Origin: Prorocentrum cordatum
Taxonomy: Eukaryota; Sar; Dinophyceae; Prorocentrales; Prorocentraceae
Length of the DNA stretch: 64,000 nt
Assembly: GCA_963575745.1 (NCBI GenBank)
Contig: CAUYUJ010018726.1
Location: 1,573,112-1,637,111 of the forward strand
Reading direction: 5' to 3'
Positions 1 through 10,825 of this stretch are shown piece by piece. The notes under the pieces were generated by a model. The model searched no databases and was not told where the DNA came from. It saw only the letters and a list, made by a program, of their open reading frames with translations. Both the position numbers and the translations under genes were made by a program. The first letter of the stretch is position 1. Each line of letters starts with the position of its first letter.

Positions 1-45
1 CCAGCCCTCCTGGGACAGCGGGGAGGGGGCAAATCGCACCGTATT

Positions 46-534
46 ATGCAGGGCCGGGATTCGCGCCATGGTGTGCCCGGGACGGTTTTGGGCCTCAAGT
101 GCGACATTGTCGTCATTTTGTTCAACGTCCACCGCGCCCTCTTTCTCAACGGGACGCTCCCATCCTTGAAACCGTCGCCAATTTGGAGGCCCCGCGCGTG
201 GCTTCTCAGAGAGCTGCCAAGAGGCCCCAGGAGACCTCAGGAGGCATCAGGAAGCTCCAGGACACTTCAGGACGCCCGCGGAGGCCGTGGGAATCCCAAG
301 GAGGCGCCAGGAAGTTCCAGGAGGTCCCAGGATACCCCGCGTGGTCCCTCAAGGCCCCCCGAGGAGGAGGACGAGCAGGAAGGGAGAGAGGGAAAAAGAG
401 ACGGGAAGTCGGCGGAGGATGTGCAGGACATTGATGATGATGGTGATAGCGATGAGGACGAGGAGGAGGAGCAGGAGAAGGAGGAGGAGAAGGACGATGG
501 TGGAGGAGGAGGAGCAGAGGGAGAAGAAACATGA
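46..534 (+). other. Acidic open frame over repeats, probably not a gene
   Basis: The 162-codon frame covers a 10-11 bp phased CAGGAGG stretch (190-360) and a GAGGA microsatellite (360-580). It has an acidic tail (DDDGDSDEDEEEEQEKEEE). The repeats explain both the openness and the composition. Confidence 0.3.
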
Positions 535-843
535 CGAGAACGAGGAGGAGGAGGAGGAGGAGGAGGAGGAGGAGGGTGAGGACAAACAGAAACCAGATGG
601 GAACGTCAAACAGAGCCCGAACAAAAAAAAACTCAAGGAAACCGAGGACCAGGACGGAATTACACACTCAGAAAGAACACGGCAATAAGAGACACCATGC
701 GCAGCGGAAGCAACAAACATGAGGATGGTGACACCGCGATAAGGCTAGCAACAAACGTCCCAAAGACGTTCCAGAGAGTGATTCTGATCAAATTGGGTTC
801 TACCCCCGCGAGGGGCGTTCCTGGGTCAAAATATAAGAAGGGT

Positions 844-1430
844 CTGTATGTATGTATGTATGTATGTATGTATGTATGTATGTATGTATGTATGTATGTG
901 ATGTATGTGATGTGATGTGATGTGGTGTGGTGTGGTGTGATGTTATGTTATGTTATGTTATGTTATGTTATGTTATGTTTGTATGTATGTATGTATGTAT
1001 GTATGTGTGTATATATGTATGTATGCATGTATGTGTGTATGTATGTTTGCATGTCATATGTATGTGTGTATGTATGCATTATATATGTATAGGTATATAT
1101 AATGTATGTAATGTATGTAATGCATGCACGTATGCATGTATGCATGTATGCATGTATGCATGTATGCATGTATGTATGCATGTATGCATGTATGCATGTA
1201 TGCATGTATGTATGTATGTATGTATGTATGTGTGTATATAGGTATGCATGTAATGAAATGAAATGCAATGTAATGTAATACAATGTATTGCACTGTAATG
1301 TAATGTAGTGTAGTGTAATGTAGTGTAGTGTAATGTAGTGTAATGTAATGCAATGCAATGTTATGCAATGTAAGGTAATGTAATGTAATGTAATGTAATG
1401 TAATGTAATGTAATGTAATGTAATGTATGT
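844..1430. repeat. TATG / AATGT microsatellites
   Basis: TATG repeats at 846-900, 975-1065 and 1130-1235 (the last mostly as GCATGTAT). These pass into ATGTA/AATGT repeats at 1250-1430. Open frames over them (YVCMYVCM, HYITLHYI) are artefacts. Confidence 0.95.
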
Positions 1431-1439
1431 ATGTGCATA

Positions 1440-2060
1440 TGCATATATAACGCCTGCACACGTGACAGCACACATTGGGAAACATGTCGACCCCCACTAT
1501 CCTTGTCGAAACCAATGCCCGTCATTGTGCTTGGTGGGCCTGCGACAGCAGGCTATACGCCGCCACCCCTGCCGTCCCTGGCAAAAACCAGTTGATTGTG
1601 TTCGCGGGGTGGCCGCGCACTTGTTTTTTCTGTTGTTCTTTGTTGCTGGGGATGGTAGCCCGGCGCGCAGCAGGCAATATGCTGACACCCCCGCCGTCCC
1701 TGTCAATAACAATACAAAGTGCTCGCGGGACTCACCATATGGCTCAAGATGTTGACCCAAAGTGTACCTGATGTCGTTTGTTGACAGGGATGGTGTGGGG
1801 GGGGGGGGGGCGCATCGGGTTGACCGCGCATGCTCCACATGTGAAGCAGAGTGCGTTTGTATTGTTTTTTGATATGGATGGTGGGGGGGGGGTCCGCATG
1901 GTTCCTGGTTGGCCGCCAGTCGCTTGGGGGAGGGGGTGTATACTAATCGGGAACAGTGATAATCCTTTCCCCGAAGGGGAAGAAAGGGTTGTGGAAGAGG
2001 AAAGAGACCCTCCTTAGACCACGTGTTCCCCTACGGGCTGGTGGGATTATGTAGATGTGT
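1440..2060. other. No gene seen; degenerate duplicated and inverted segments
   Basis: GCAGGCTATACGCCGCCACC (1548) recurs in diverged form at 1668, and its CCGTCCCTGTCAATAACA appears inverted near 1775-1800. Long G runs at 1797-1810 and 1883-1890. 2060-2160 is AT-rich (ATATCATATATC, TATATATG). Confidence 0.5.
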
Positions 2061-2186
2061 GTAGAAAGAGATAACTATTGGTGTATCTTGTTATGTATAC
2101 ATCTATCATATAACACATATCATATATCATATATCTGTATATATATGTATATATATGGTCGATCCCCCCCCCCCCGACCCCCCAGA

Positions 2187-2576
2187 GCGCCCAAAGCACG
2201 AATACACAACTCAACTTTGGCCTGCCATCCAGGCTGACGAACTCATCCGCTCGGCCCATCCGTCACGGGCACCGTGCGCGCAAGCATATCGGTTTCGGCC
2301 GAGGCCACGAAACACTGTGTATCACAGGTTTTTCTGGTTTTTCTGGTCTGGGAACCAACGAAACACTGCGTATCACAGGTTTTTCTGGTTTTTCTGGTTT
2401 CTGGAGCTGAAATGCTCGCCGCGGCCTCGCCCCACCGCTCCCCCACCTCCTGTTTGTCGGCACCTGAAAACCAGAAAAACCAGAAAAACCTGTGATATAC
2501 AATGTTTCGTTGGTTCCCAGACCAGAAAAACCAGAAAAACATGTGATACACAGTGTTTCGTGGCCTCCGAGCAAGA
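2187..2576. repeat. Hairpin repeat, copy 1 of a 502-bp-spaced pair
   Basis: It contains a left arm with two tandem GAAACACTG-GTATCACAGG-TTTTTCTGG units (about 2310-2402) and a right arm that is its reverse complement (about 2468-2568), around a loop of roughly 65 bp. The arm sequence ACCAGAAAAACCAGAAAAAC is repeated in the right arm. Nearly identical to 2689-3078. Confidence 0.9.
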
Positions 2577-2619
2577 AAACACTGTGTACTCTTCGGGGAC
2601 TACAGCGCTCGCCGCTCAC

Positions 2620-2685
2620 TGGCAGTGCTCCTTGAGGAAGGCCTCCTCCAGCATCTTCCCTGTTGCCAGCCACAAATCCTCGCCC
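2620..2685 (-). CDS. Small internal exon (GEDLWLATGKMLEEAFLKEH)
   Basis: On the minus strand, GCGCCAG| is followed by 66 bp reading, after one base, GEDLWLATGKMLEEAFLKEH and then C plus two bases, and then a GTGAGC donor. The length is a multiple of three and the sequence is helical and charged, unlike the flanks. It sits exactly between two copies of a 390 bp hairpin repeat, one at the end of each flanking intron. No family is recognised. Confidence 0.45.
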
Positions 2686-2688
2686 CTG

Positions 2689-3076
2689 GCGCCCAAAGCA
2701 CGAATACACAACTCAACTTTGGCCTGCCATCCAGGCTGACGAACTCATCCGCTCGGCCCATCCGTCACGGGCACCGTGCGCGCAAGCATATCGGTTTCGG
2801 CCGAGGCCACGAAACACTGTGTATCACAGGTTTTTCTGGTTTTTCTGGTCTGGGAACCAACGAAACACTGCGTATCACAGGTTTTTCTGGTTTTTCTGGT
2901 TTCTGGAGCTGAAATGCTCGCCGCGGCCTCGCCCCACCGCTCCCCCACCTCCTGTTTGTCGGCACCTGAAAACCAGAAAAACCAGAAAAACCTGTGATAT
3001 ACAATGTTTCGTTGGTTCCCAGACCTGAAAAACCAGAAAAACCTGTGATACACAGTGTCTCGTGGCCTCCGAGCAA

Positions 3077-3078
<2 letters not shown>
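2689..3078. repeat. Hairpin repeat, copy 2 of a 502-bp-spaced pair
   Basis: Starts GCGCCCAAAGCACGAATACA as copy 1 does and differs by only a few bases. Its lower end lies 3 bp from the splice acceptor of the exon at 2620-2685. It runs directly into the TCTGGT hexamer array. Confidence 0.9.
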
Positions 3079-3116
<38 letters not shown>

Positions 3117-3117
3117 A

Positions 3118-3192
<75 letters not shown>

Positions 3193-3240
3193 CTTTGGTT
3201 TTGGTTTTGGCTCTGGTTCTGGTCATGGCTCTGGTTCTAG
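3074..3240. repeat. GGCTCTGGTTCT hexamer minisatellite
   Basis: About 27 units of TCTGGN, encoding Gly-Ser, Leu-Val or Trp-Phe depending on frame. No gene is assigned. 3245-3780 holds a partial family G arm (3380-3460) and otherwise nothing supported. Confidence 0.9.
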
Positions 3241-3780
3241 TAGAAGCAGAGGCGAGGGGGGAGATGGAAGAGGAGGGGAAGGATGAGGGAGAGTAAGATG
3301 AGGAGGAATACTTCTCGGGCCACAGCCCGCTGTGACAGACCATGTGTCTGCGGCTGTTCGGTGCCAGCATCTCAAGACCGCGGCTCTTCTGAGAAGCCCC
3401 GCCGCCTTTGAGAGGGCCGTCTCCTTCTCACTTCCCCGTCGCTCGCCGCCGACAGATGTCCCGAGTCGATGCCGACGGATCCTGCTGCAGCATCGAGCAC
3501 CGAGTGCGCCCCGAAACGACTCGAGCGAGGACGCCTCCCCTGGGTGCCCGCGGCGCGGTGCCACCCGGTGACGTGTTTCCCAGACTCAACGCTGGTGTAC
3601 AGTGCGCAGCGTGCTGCACTGCCAGCACGGCCCCCTGGGGGGCCTTGTGAGGCAGATGGCCGCGGGCGTGGGGGAGCGCTGCGGCAAGCCCGTCTCGCGC
3701 GCCTGTGCCGAACCTGTGTGCGCAGCTATCTTGCCAGAAACGGCATCCAGACCGATCTTCACATGGTGCCTCCCATCGCT

Positions 3781-3900
3781 TCAGGGGGGCCGATGGTTGG
3801 TGGGGGCCGGGCTCGGCATGCTCCAGCGCCCGCCCGAGCCCTGGGCCCAGGCGCCCGTGCAGCCCAGCGGCGGCGCCACCGCCAGCTCGCCGTCGAAGGC
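3781..3900 (-). CDS. Likely terminal exon (AFDGELAVAPPLGCTGAWAQ...)
   Basis: The minus-strand acceptor GGGGAG|GCC opens AFDGELAVAPPLGCTGAWAQ, then GSGGRWSMPSPAPTNHRPP and TGA. From GCC to AAC every codon ends in G or C. It is about 1.1 kb upstream (in transcription sense) of the exon at 2620-2685. If a GC donor inside it (AGC AT|GC) is used, the phase would fit that exon; otherwise it ends at the TGA. The function is unknown. Confidence 0.4.
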   Translation of the reverse strand, partial: AFDGELAVAPPLGCTGAWAQGSGGRWSMPSPAPTNHRPP

Positions 3901-3967
3901 CTCCCCCCGCGGGCGGGTTGGGCACGGGCGGCCAGAGCCGAGCGAAGGGGGGCCGGCGCGCCGCACA

Positions 3968-4034
<67 letters not shown>

Positions 4035-4055
4035 TTCGTCGTCTTCGTCGTCGTC
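3968..4055. repeat. (CGT)n microsatellite
   Basis: Uninterrupted CGT/TCG run, poly-Asp on the minus strand and poly-Arg/Ser/Val on plus. It follows the exon at 3781-3900 (upstream in transcription sense). Confidence 0.95.
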
Positions 4056-4127
4056 GCACCCTCCCCAGCGATCCAATGCTCCTGCTCTGGGCTGCTTTCG
4101 ACCTCCCGAGGGGCCTTCCGCTCCGCG

Positions 4128-4180
4128 GGCCTCAGGGACCGCCAAGGAGCGGTTCGGGATGAGAAGCCGGCCCGACAGGG
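4128..4180 (+). repeat. Dispersed repeat O, copy 1
   Basis: Shares GGGACCGCC...GATGAGAAGCC with copies at 11072, 33350, 43375 (minus), 43665 and 56945. 4290-4345 is a TTCGATTC-rich stretch. Confidence 0.45.
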
Positions 4181-4429
4181 AAGTGGTCCGGGCCTCTGGG
4201 GGCCAACGCGTCGAAAGCACCAGAGCGCCAGGTCTTTGGACGCTTTCGTCCACCAGGCAGGGCCGCCTGCGATCCGATTCGGGGCGATTCGCTTCGCGGG
4301 CTGGGTCCGCGATTCCGATTCGATTCGATTCGGCTCGATTCACCGGCATCGGCCTGGTCCGACCGGAACCGCGCGCGGCGATCCGATTTCTATCTACATG
4401 GCATGTGGGTGTGAAGCCTGTTGGATGTT

Positions 4430-5060
4430 CGTTGGGATCTCGTGGGAGGCCCAGTTTGGAGGCCTCTTGAGGTCCGTTTGGGGGCCTCTTTGAAGCCTCT
4501 TGGAGGCTTTTAGGGAGCCTCTTGGGGGCCTCTTGGGGGCATCCTGGGGCCTGTTGGCCCGCACTTGGGGCCTCGCGGGCTCTTGGGGCGGAAGGCGAAG
4601 ATGTTCGGTTCGTGTTCCCTCTCTTGGGCCCCTTTTGGGGCCGTCTCGGGGCCCTCGTAGGCCGTCTTGGGCGCATCTTGGGCCGTCTCGAGGTGCTCTT
4701 AGCCCCTCTTGGGGGCCGTCTTGGGATGGTCTTGGGCGCCTCTCGGGCCGTCTGGGAGCGTCGGAAAACAGGACAGGCGAGAACGCCCAAGTCCTCTTGG
4801 TTTTGGCCTCTTGGGCCATCTTGGGAGGTTTCCTGGAGGCCTCCTGGGGCGTCCTGGAGGCCTTTTGGGGCCATCTTGAGGCCATGTTGGGCGTCCGGGG
4901 GCGATCTGTTGGCGACTCGGGGCCCTCTTGTGGACCGTCCTGGGAGCCTCGTGGGGTCTCCCAGGCCCCTCTTGCGGCCGTCCTGGGCCCCGGCAGCTCA
5001 CGCAACGAGGCGCGCCGGAGCCCACGGGGCACGCGCCGGAGCCCATGGGGGCACGCGGCA
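4430..5060. repeat. Helically phased repeat block (GCCTCTTGG)
   Basis: Degenerate TCTTGGGGGCC units every 8-12 bp, mean about 10.7 by hand over 4625-4730. All frames stay open, but unit lengths of 10 and 11 destroy any codon register. It has AT-richer cores at about 4605-4620 and 4765-4790 (GGCGAGAA). 5060-5530 holds no feature I can support. Confidence 0.85.
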
Positions 5061-5529
5061 AGCCCCGGGAGAGGTCGGACAGTTCTGTCGGGGCCCCCTG
5101 CAAACACCCCTCGGGTCTGAAGGCTGGGGCTCTCAGGGGGTTGGGCAAGGGACCCTCAGGTAAGGGGACCCGGTTAGTGGTAGGGCCCTGGAGCCTTGGA
5201 ATGGGCCAGAATCGCTAAACCAGGTTTGCCATAGCTGGTGTTTTGTTCGGGTGACGGCAATTCCGGTTAGTGGAATGGGACGGGGGGGCGTCCCCGCTAC
5301 ACATCACAAAACCAGGTCCCACTAAACCCAGTTCTGCCAACGCCTGAGTTGGGCAAAGGACCCGAGGACACGCCCACTTCGTGCCCAGCGGCACGGTGGC
5401 AGAGTCGATTCGGGAGGATACGCTGGCGATTCGATCCGTTTCCAGTTCGAGCCGATTTGGTCGGTAGTAAAGCATGGGAGCCTTGTATATCCTCGCAATT
5501 ACAGGTTGAGGTCGTTAGATTTTAGGAAC

Positions 5530-5812
5530 AGACTTCCCAGCCCGCCCGCCCTGCATACCGCGGCTGCCAGATCTCCAGGCTCCCGATAATCTTTGGTGGT
5601 CCCGCCCCCCTCCCCCCCGCCCTGCATACCGCGGCCGCCAGATCCCAAGGCTCCCGATAATGCCCGGTGGTCCCGTCCCCCGCGCCGACTCGCCCACTCT
5701 GCACATTGCGGCCGCCAGGTCCCCAGGTCCCCCGATAATCCCTGAGGGTCCCGCCCCTGGCGCCGACTCGCCCACGCTGCATACCGCGGCCGCCAGATCC
5801 CCAGGCCCCCAC
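5530..5812. repeat. Minisatellite, four units of 71-78 bp
   Basis: CTGCATACCGCGGCCGCCAG starts units at about 5551, 5622, 5699 and 5777. Each continues with CCCGATAAT and GGTGGTCCCG. Confidence 0.85.
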
Positions 5813-5814
5813 AG

Positions 5815-6600
5815 AACAGAGCATTGTACCACACCACCAAACATAACATGTCCGAGCATGACGCACCAGATCATGACAGGCCATACCGTAACATTAACGC
5901 ACCATGCAGAACAATGCATACCATAGCACAGCATCACAGCACATAGCATTACCTACCATGACACATCAAGCATACCATATCAACTCAACGCAGAACTGAA
6001 CCTACCAAACCAGAACATACCACATATTCACATCACATGGCACAGCAAATCATATCACAACAGGTATTAACAACGCATGCTATGACAGTTCGGACCACAC
6101 ATAACGTGGCATAACAGGGCATCTAATGTCATGGCATAACAGGGCATCACCTCATATAGCATGGCAGAACAAACCACAGTACACCACAGCATCACAACGC
6201 ATATCGTCGTACGCCATGACAATGCCTACCATGACAGGGCGCGGCATAGTTGGCTATATCAGAGCAAAACATAGCATATCATAACATAACACCATAAGCT
6301 ATGGCATAATTGGTCACACAGACCACTTCACCTCACAGCACAACCTAGCCTAGCATACTAGTGTACACCACACCTCACAACTCACCAGAATGAGCGCGCG
6401 CACCTTCGGGATCAAACGCCGAAGGTTTCGGTGGAGATCGCTCGACGCAAAATAATCGAGTGCACTAGCGTCGACTAGGGTATGGTAATTGATGGGATTG
6501 CGCCGGTTGATCGTCGATCAGCGTCGATGTAGCGTCGACTAGCGTCGATCAGCGTCGATACGGAAGAGCCAACACGATGGTATGGGAGGCTCCCATGAGT
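5815..6600. repeat. CATA/ACATAGCA low-complexity and GCGTCGAT repeats
   Basis: 5815-6370 is AT-richer degenerate CATAACATAGCA. 6455-6560 repeats TAGCGTCGAT/C. A related GCGTCGATTAG stretch is at 19665-19755, and both are preceded by a shared segment (TCGGTAGTAAAGCATGGG at 5459; TCGGTAGCAAATCATGGG at 19618). Confidence 0.7.
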
Positions 6601-6804
6601 TGCCGCAGAAGCTTTCGTGATTCGATCCAGATCAGGCCTGCGCACGGGGCAAGAGCCAGGCAGGGCCCTCCCAGTGGTGTGGCTCCCTCCTGCGGCGTCG
6701 CGTTTGGGACATCTCCAATCCCCAGCTAAGCGAGGCATTATGGGCTTCCTCGCTGGAGTGCCCGCTGGTGGTGGCGGCATCGATTCTCCGAAAATTGTTA
6801 AGAG

Positions 6805-6935
6805 CTCCGCGCGGGTTTCTTGGATCGGAGCTGGGACCCCCTTGACGTCTCCTCCGTCGCCGCCGCGCCAGCAGGGAGGGGGGTCCAGCGCCGATCCAAG
6901 AAATCCATGCGGACTTCCAAGAAACCATTTTCCCC
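6805..6935. mobile_element. Foldback element, single copy
   Basis: Arms GGGTTTCTTGGATCGGAGCTGGGACCCCC-type on the left (6809-6842) and its complement GGGGGGTCCAGCGCCGATCCAAGAAATCC on the right (about 6880-6909), with a short GC-rich loop. No coding is seen in 6600-7060. Confidence 0.65.
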
Positions 6936-7079
6936 AATCAGTGTTTGCACTGAAGCCGGCCGATTTCGGTAGGTTGCCGGGTTCCTTATTCCGGGTTCCC
7001 CGGTTCCCTGTTGCTGGCTCCTCGCAGAAATCGGTGGGTGGCGGGGTTCCCGGGTTTCTGGGCTCCCGGGTGATTGGTC

Positions 7080-7310
7080 GATCTCAATATCGATCGGTTC
7101 TACCATCGATCTCATTACCCACTTTTCTATCGATCTTATCGTTCTCACAATCGATTTCACTATAGGTCGCACGCGCGATCTCACGATCGATCTCATTGAA
7201 TCGATTTCACTATGAGTTTCACGATCGACCTTACTATCGTGCTCGCTATCGATCCCACGATCGATGTCATCATCGCTATCACGATCGATATCAATATCCG
7301 TATCGCTAAT
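7080..7310. repeat. ATCGATCTCAC degenerate repeat
   Basis: More than a dozen ATCGAT/GATCGA cores spaced by 12-20 bp. No gene. Confidence 0.75.
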
Positions 7311-7358
7311 TTTCACACCATCCACTGACAGGGGTCTTTCCCTTGTGTCATTTATGTC

Positions 7359-7640
7359 CTAAATCAGGGGGGCCGACCACGCCTGGGCCCATTCCCAGAC
7401 CCCTGGCGACTCGAACAGCTCGCGACGGAGGCTCTGCGCATTGCTGTCTGTGCTTCCAGATCCGACAGCTGCACGACGGATGCTGATCTTCCATGTTGCG
7501 CCATTTTGAAACCCGTTTCGGACGCCGGGCCGTCAAGCGCCTCGGTCTTGCGGAGCCCACCAAGACGCGGTGACAGTGCTCGCCCTGCCGCAGCGTCCGG
7601 TGTGCTGGCGCGAAGGCTCCTCTCCCGCGTCTGCCCCGCT
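7359..7640 (-). CDS. Coding-like segment, minus strand
   Basis: Two stretches look protein-like in different frames. At about 7640-7510 it reads AFAPAHRTLRQGEHCHRVLV; at 7480-7359 it reads SLRRELFESPGVWEWAQAWS then APLI and TAG. They could be two exons or one broken gene. No family is recognised. Confidence 0.25.
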
Positions 7641-7692
7641 CCCCTGCCCTCCTCATCCCCGTGGGGCGGGGAGGGGCTCCGGGGTGCGGGGC

Positions 7693-7903
7693 CCTGGGGA
7701 GCCGGGGGGAGGGGTGCTGGTGCTGCCCCCCGCTCGTGCAGCTGCCGCGCCCAGGCCAGGGGGCCACACGCGAACCCTGCCCCCGCCCTCCCCCTCAGAA
7801 ATCGTAGGGGGCGGGGGCAGGGTTCGCGTGTGGCCCCCTACCTGGGGAGCCGGGGGGAGGGGTGCTGGTGCTGCCCCGCGCTCGTGCAGCTGCCGCGCCC
7901 AGG
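7693..7903. mobile_element. 31-bp-arm hairpin flanked by 63 bp direct repeats
   Basis: 7693-7755 and 7841-7903 are identical except for one base. Between them, 7758-7788 and 7807-7839 form arms of about 31 bp (GGGGCCACACGCGAACCCTG...) with an 18 bp loop. A (CT)n run follows at 7913-7945. Confidence 0.9.
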
Positions 7904-7912
7904 CTCCCTCCT

Positions 7913-7948
<36 letters not shown>

Positions 7949-8043
7949 CTGCCCGCGGCCCGCCCGCCGTGCGGCCGCCGGCCCTCCTGCGGCCAGGCCC
8001 TCCCCGCGGGCCGGGCGGTCCTCGGGCGGCCGACCGCGCGCAG

Positions 8044-8112
8044 GGCCGCGCGCTCGTGGCGTTGGCCCCCGTTGGCCTGGAGGGCTACCCGTGCGGGCCG
8101 TGGCGCGCGCAG
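8044..8112 (+). CDS. Candidate internal exon (GRALVALAPVGLEGYPCGPW)
   Basis: CGCGCAG|GGC to CGCGCAG|GCTGCC: 69 bp, 23 codons in phase 0, reading GRALVALAPVGLEGYPCGPW RAQ. The donor would be GC. It lies within a 444-codon open frame (7570-8904) that also runs through a CT microsatellite and a foldback element and so cannot be one exon. Confidence 0.3.
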
Positions 8113-8163
8113 GCTGCCCGTGCGAGGCCGCGTGCTGCGCCCCGCCCCGCCCGCCTGCGCCCC

Positions 8164-8388
8164 GGGCCGGCGGCGAGCGGGGGGGGGAAGCGAGAGGGAG
8201 GAGGCCTCCGTCGGGAGGCTCCCGAGCCCCCCGGCCTCCTGAGAAGGGGTCTGAGAGCCTTCCCCGGAAACGCAGGACACTTTTTGGTCAGTGGGCGCGA
8301 GGGCTCCCGAGAAGGCCCGCCGCCTCGTGAGGAGGCCTTGGCCTTCTCACTTCCCCCCCCCCCTTCGCTCGCCGCCGGCTGGGGGTGC
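8164..8388. mobile_element. Foldback element of family G
   Basis: Left arm GCCGGCGGCGAGCGGGGGGG, right arm CCCCCCTTCGCTCGCCGCCGGC. Same termini as 42322-42506 but without an AG at the right boundary. Confidence 0.65.
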
Positions 8389-8588
8389 TTCGCGCCCCTG
8401 GCGTCTCTCTCGGGCGTCGCTGCGGCGAGGCGTCCGGGCGCCGCGCCTCGGGGCGCCGCGCCCAAATGGTCCGCGGAGCGGCGCCTCCGAGCGCCGCGGA
8501 GCAGGGCCTCGGTGCGCCACCGCTCTCCCGCGGCGCGCGGCGGGGCGGGCATCTCTGTGCGCGTGTGCTGTCCCCTGGGGCTCGCATG

Positions 8589-8810
8589 CCCACAGGGGTC
8601 CCCGTCGCCACGGCGGCCACGGCTGGCCCCCCTCGAAGTTCCGGGCAGAAGTCGCTCCGGGACGGGTCTCAGAGGAGGGAAAGGCACCCAGGCCTCTACC
8701 TTCTGGCCGTTTACCCCTTTTTGGGCCTCCTCGCAGGATCTCTTCGCCACCACTGGATTCGCCTTGCAATTCTGGTCAGAACGCACCCCGGGAGAGGTCC
8801 TGGGAGTAGC
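8589..8810 (+). repeat. Dispersed repeat M, two copies
   Basis: GTCGCCACGGCGG (8607) and TTCGCCACCACTGGATTCGC (8743) both resemble 14470-14545 (GTCGCCACGGCGGGATTCGC). The latter two encode related strings (LFATTGFALQFWSERTPG and LVATAGFASKSWSERSPG). 8810-9550 holds no supported feature; 9550-9720 is TTCGGT-rich. Confidence 0.45.
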
Positions 8811-9953
8811 GGTATCGGTACCTGTTGGTTTCCCCAGGTTTTGTCATTTGGGGAGCCACCCGCGTGGGTGCGAAGATCACCGCGCTTCGCGCCCCTCGGT
8901 CTAGGGGGGGGGCTTGCCTGGCCTCCAGGGGGGGCCGCAGGGGAGCGCGAGGAGGAAATTTGGCGCTTCGCGCGGCGCGGAGCGAGCAGCTGCGTGGCCC
9001 GCATGGGCTGTTTGGCTTGAGGCCTGCCCCGGCGTGGGCCTCAGTGGTTCCTGGCATGCAGATGGCAGAGCCCGTGAAACCCAACACTTGTAGGCGAAAG
9101 ACCTCGGCATCCGAGGATCTGACGTTTCCAATCTCGGCGTTTTGCCTCGATCTGTTTCTGGGGCCCGTTTGTGTGTGCCCCCCCAGAACATCAAACATTG
9201 GCACAAGTACATGTTTACCCTTAGAGAAGAGGTCGGGAGCCTTGTGGCCGCGCATTGAACAAACAATCGCATATCCGAGGATATGTTGACAAAGAAGCTG
9301 AGCAAGCATTCGAGGTGGACTTTTGGACCTCATGATGCCCCCGCCAACGCTGGATATGGATCATCCATACAGAGCTGCCAGCCTCTGGGTGACCCAGGCA
9401 AATGGGGTGCAATTGTGCTTAAACTTCTGTGGTCTGTAAGGAATCGGCATGGCGCTTCTGCAGCGCTTGGCACTGCCAGGGCGCCAAATGGCATCATGAT
9501 CAAGCCTGTCGACTCAGGTTTTCAATGTCATGTCGCGATTAATGTTAATGTTTGCGATTCGATCGGTTCGGTTGCGTCGCAGTCACTTGCGTTCGGTCGG
9601 TTCGGTTCGGTCGATTGTTGTGCCGTTCCTGCGACGCTGCTCCCTTCAAGGCTGCTTGCGGCCTGTCCCTGTCGGTTTCGGTTTCGTTGTCGGTCCGGTC
9701 GGTTTTCGATTGCACTGTCGCCGCACGCGGCCTCGCATTCGCAGGCGAGGCGGACAGTGGGCGAGGAGTGCAGGAGGAGGGAGAGACGCGGAGGAGGAGC
9801 GAGCTAGAGGACGGACGAGCACGAGGAGTGCGCAGGAGGACAGGGGCAGCCACTTCGCCCCCTCCCCCTCCTCCCGCCCCCCTCGTGGCCCCCGGCGGGC
9901 GGCCCGGGCGGGCTCCCTTCTGAGATGCAGAGCCCCGCGGGCCCCGCGAGCTT

Positions 9954-10080
9954 GGCATCGCTCGGACGTGTGCATTATTCTCTCGGCGAGGACCATCGAG
10001 GAGCATCCTTGATCATTTGGCGAAAAAAATACGTACGAAACCGAACAAAACACAGGGAATGGACGTCCGAGCATACGCAT
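9954..10080 (+). mobile_element. Foldback element family B, copy 1
   Basis: Begins GGCATCGCTCGGACGT and has an inverted ACGTCCGAGC at the right. Conserved interior GAGGACCATCGAGGAGCATC and CACAGGGAATGGACGT. 10080-10580 holds nothing supported. Confidence 0.75.
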
Positions 10081-10586
10081 TGCGCAACTGTTCGTATAAC
10101 GCGGCCGGTCTCGCGGATCGGGGGGCCGTGTTCATGTACATAGCTGGGCGCGTACGTCCTTTGTGGGCTCCCTGCCCCCCCCCCACCACCCAGAGCCCCT
10201 GCAACCGGGCGTAAGAAAACGGGGTGGTAGCTCAGGGGCCTCTACGAGCGAGTACAGGGTGTCAGGGCATCTGCCTCGCTCTATATAGTGCGTAATGCAT
10301 CGGAGCGACAAGATCGTCGACGCATCATCATGACTCTGGGCGGGGGGGATCACCTCGCACTTGTGCGCGGCAGATCGAATTTTTGAGGGCACAATTGACA
10401 AGCCGCCCTCAGCTATCACGCAGTTTACAAACACCCCGTGCGCAGGGGCCTGGACCACACGTTCTGCCGCGTTCTCGAACAGCGCCGGGCCGAAGAGGCG
10501 TGCGAGTGAGTGCCGGCTTGCGTGAAGCGCGGATTCTTGTTTGAGCCACGCCGCCACGCACCCCCCCTCTCTTTCCCCTCCATCCT

Positions 10587-10713
10587 GGCATCGCTTGGAC
10601 GTGTGCATTTTTCCTTCGGCGAGGGCCATCGAGGAGCATCCTTGATCATTTGGCGAAAACACCACGCACGAAACCGAAAAAAACACAGGGAATGGACGTC
10701 CGAGCGATGGCCA
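10587..10713 (+). mobile_element. Foldback element family B, copy 2
   Basis: GGCATCGCTTGGACGTGTGC to ACGTCCGAGCGATGGCCAG. GC at the left edge and AG at the right edge, flanked by CTTTCCCC / TCTTCCCC. Confidence 0.8.
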
Positions 10714-10825
10714 GTCTTCCCCCTGCATGCGGGAGAACGTGCCAGAATCGAGAAACATGCGGGCACGTAAACTCTTTTGCGGCCGACAGGAATGAGTCCA
10801 GCCCCGGAGTTTTGTTGGCAGCTCG

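Noticed and set aside
1727-1748. Leader-like CCATATGGCTCAAG
   Set aside because: Two bases differ in the core, the 5' half is absent, and no coding sequence follows.
3759-4874. 371-codon minus-strand frame with a poly-Asp tract
   Set aside because: It consists of a phased-repeat block, the CGT array and GC-rich DNA. The believable exon at 3781-3900 is in another frame.
7570-8904. 444-codon open frame as a single gene
   Set aside because: It runs through a CT microsatellite, a 63 bp duplication with hairpin and a foldback element. At most short exons inside it can be real.
10020-10710. Conserved protein LASLGRVH-F-EG-HRGASLIIW shared by several loci
   Set aside because: The similarity is at DNA level across all four family B copies, with frames changing between copies, so it is an element and not a protein.
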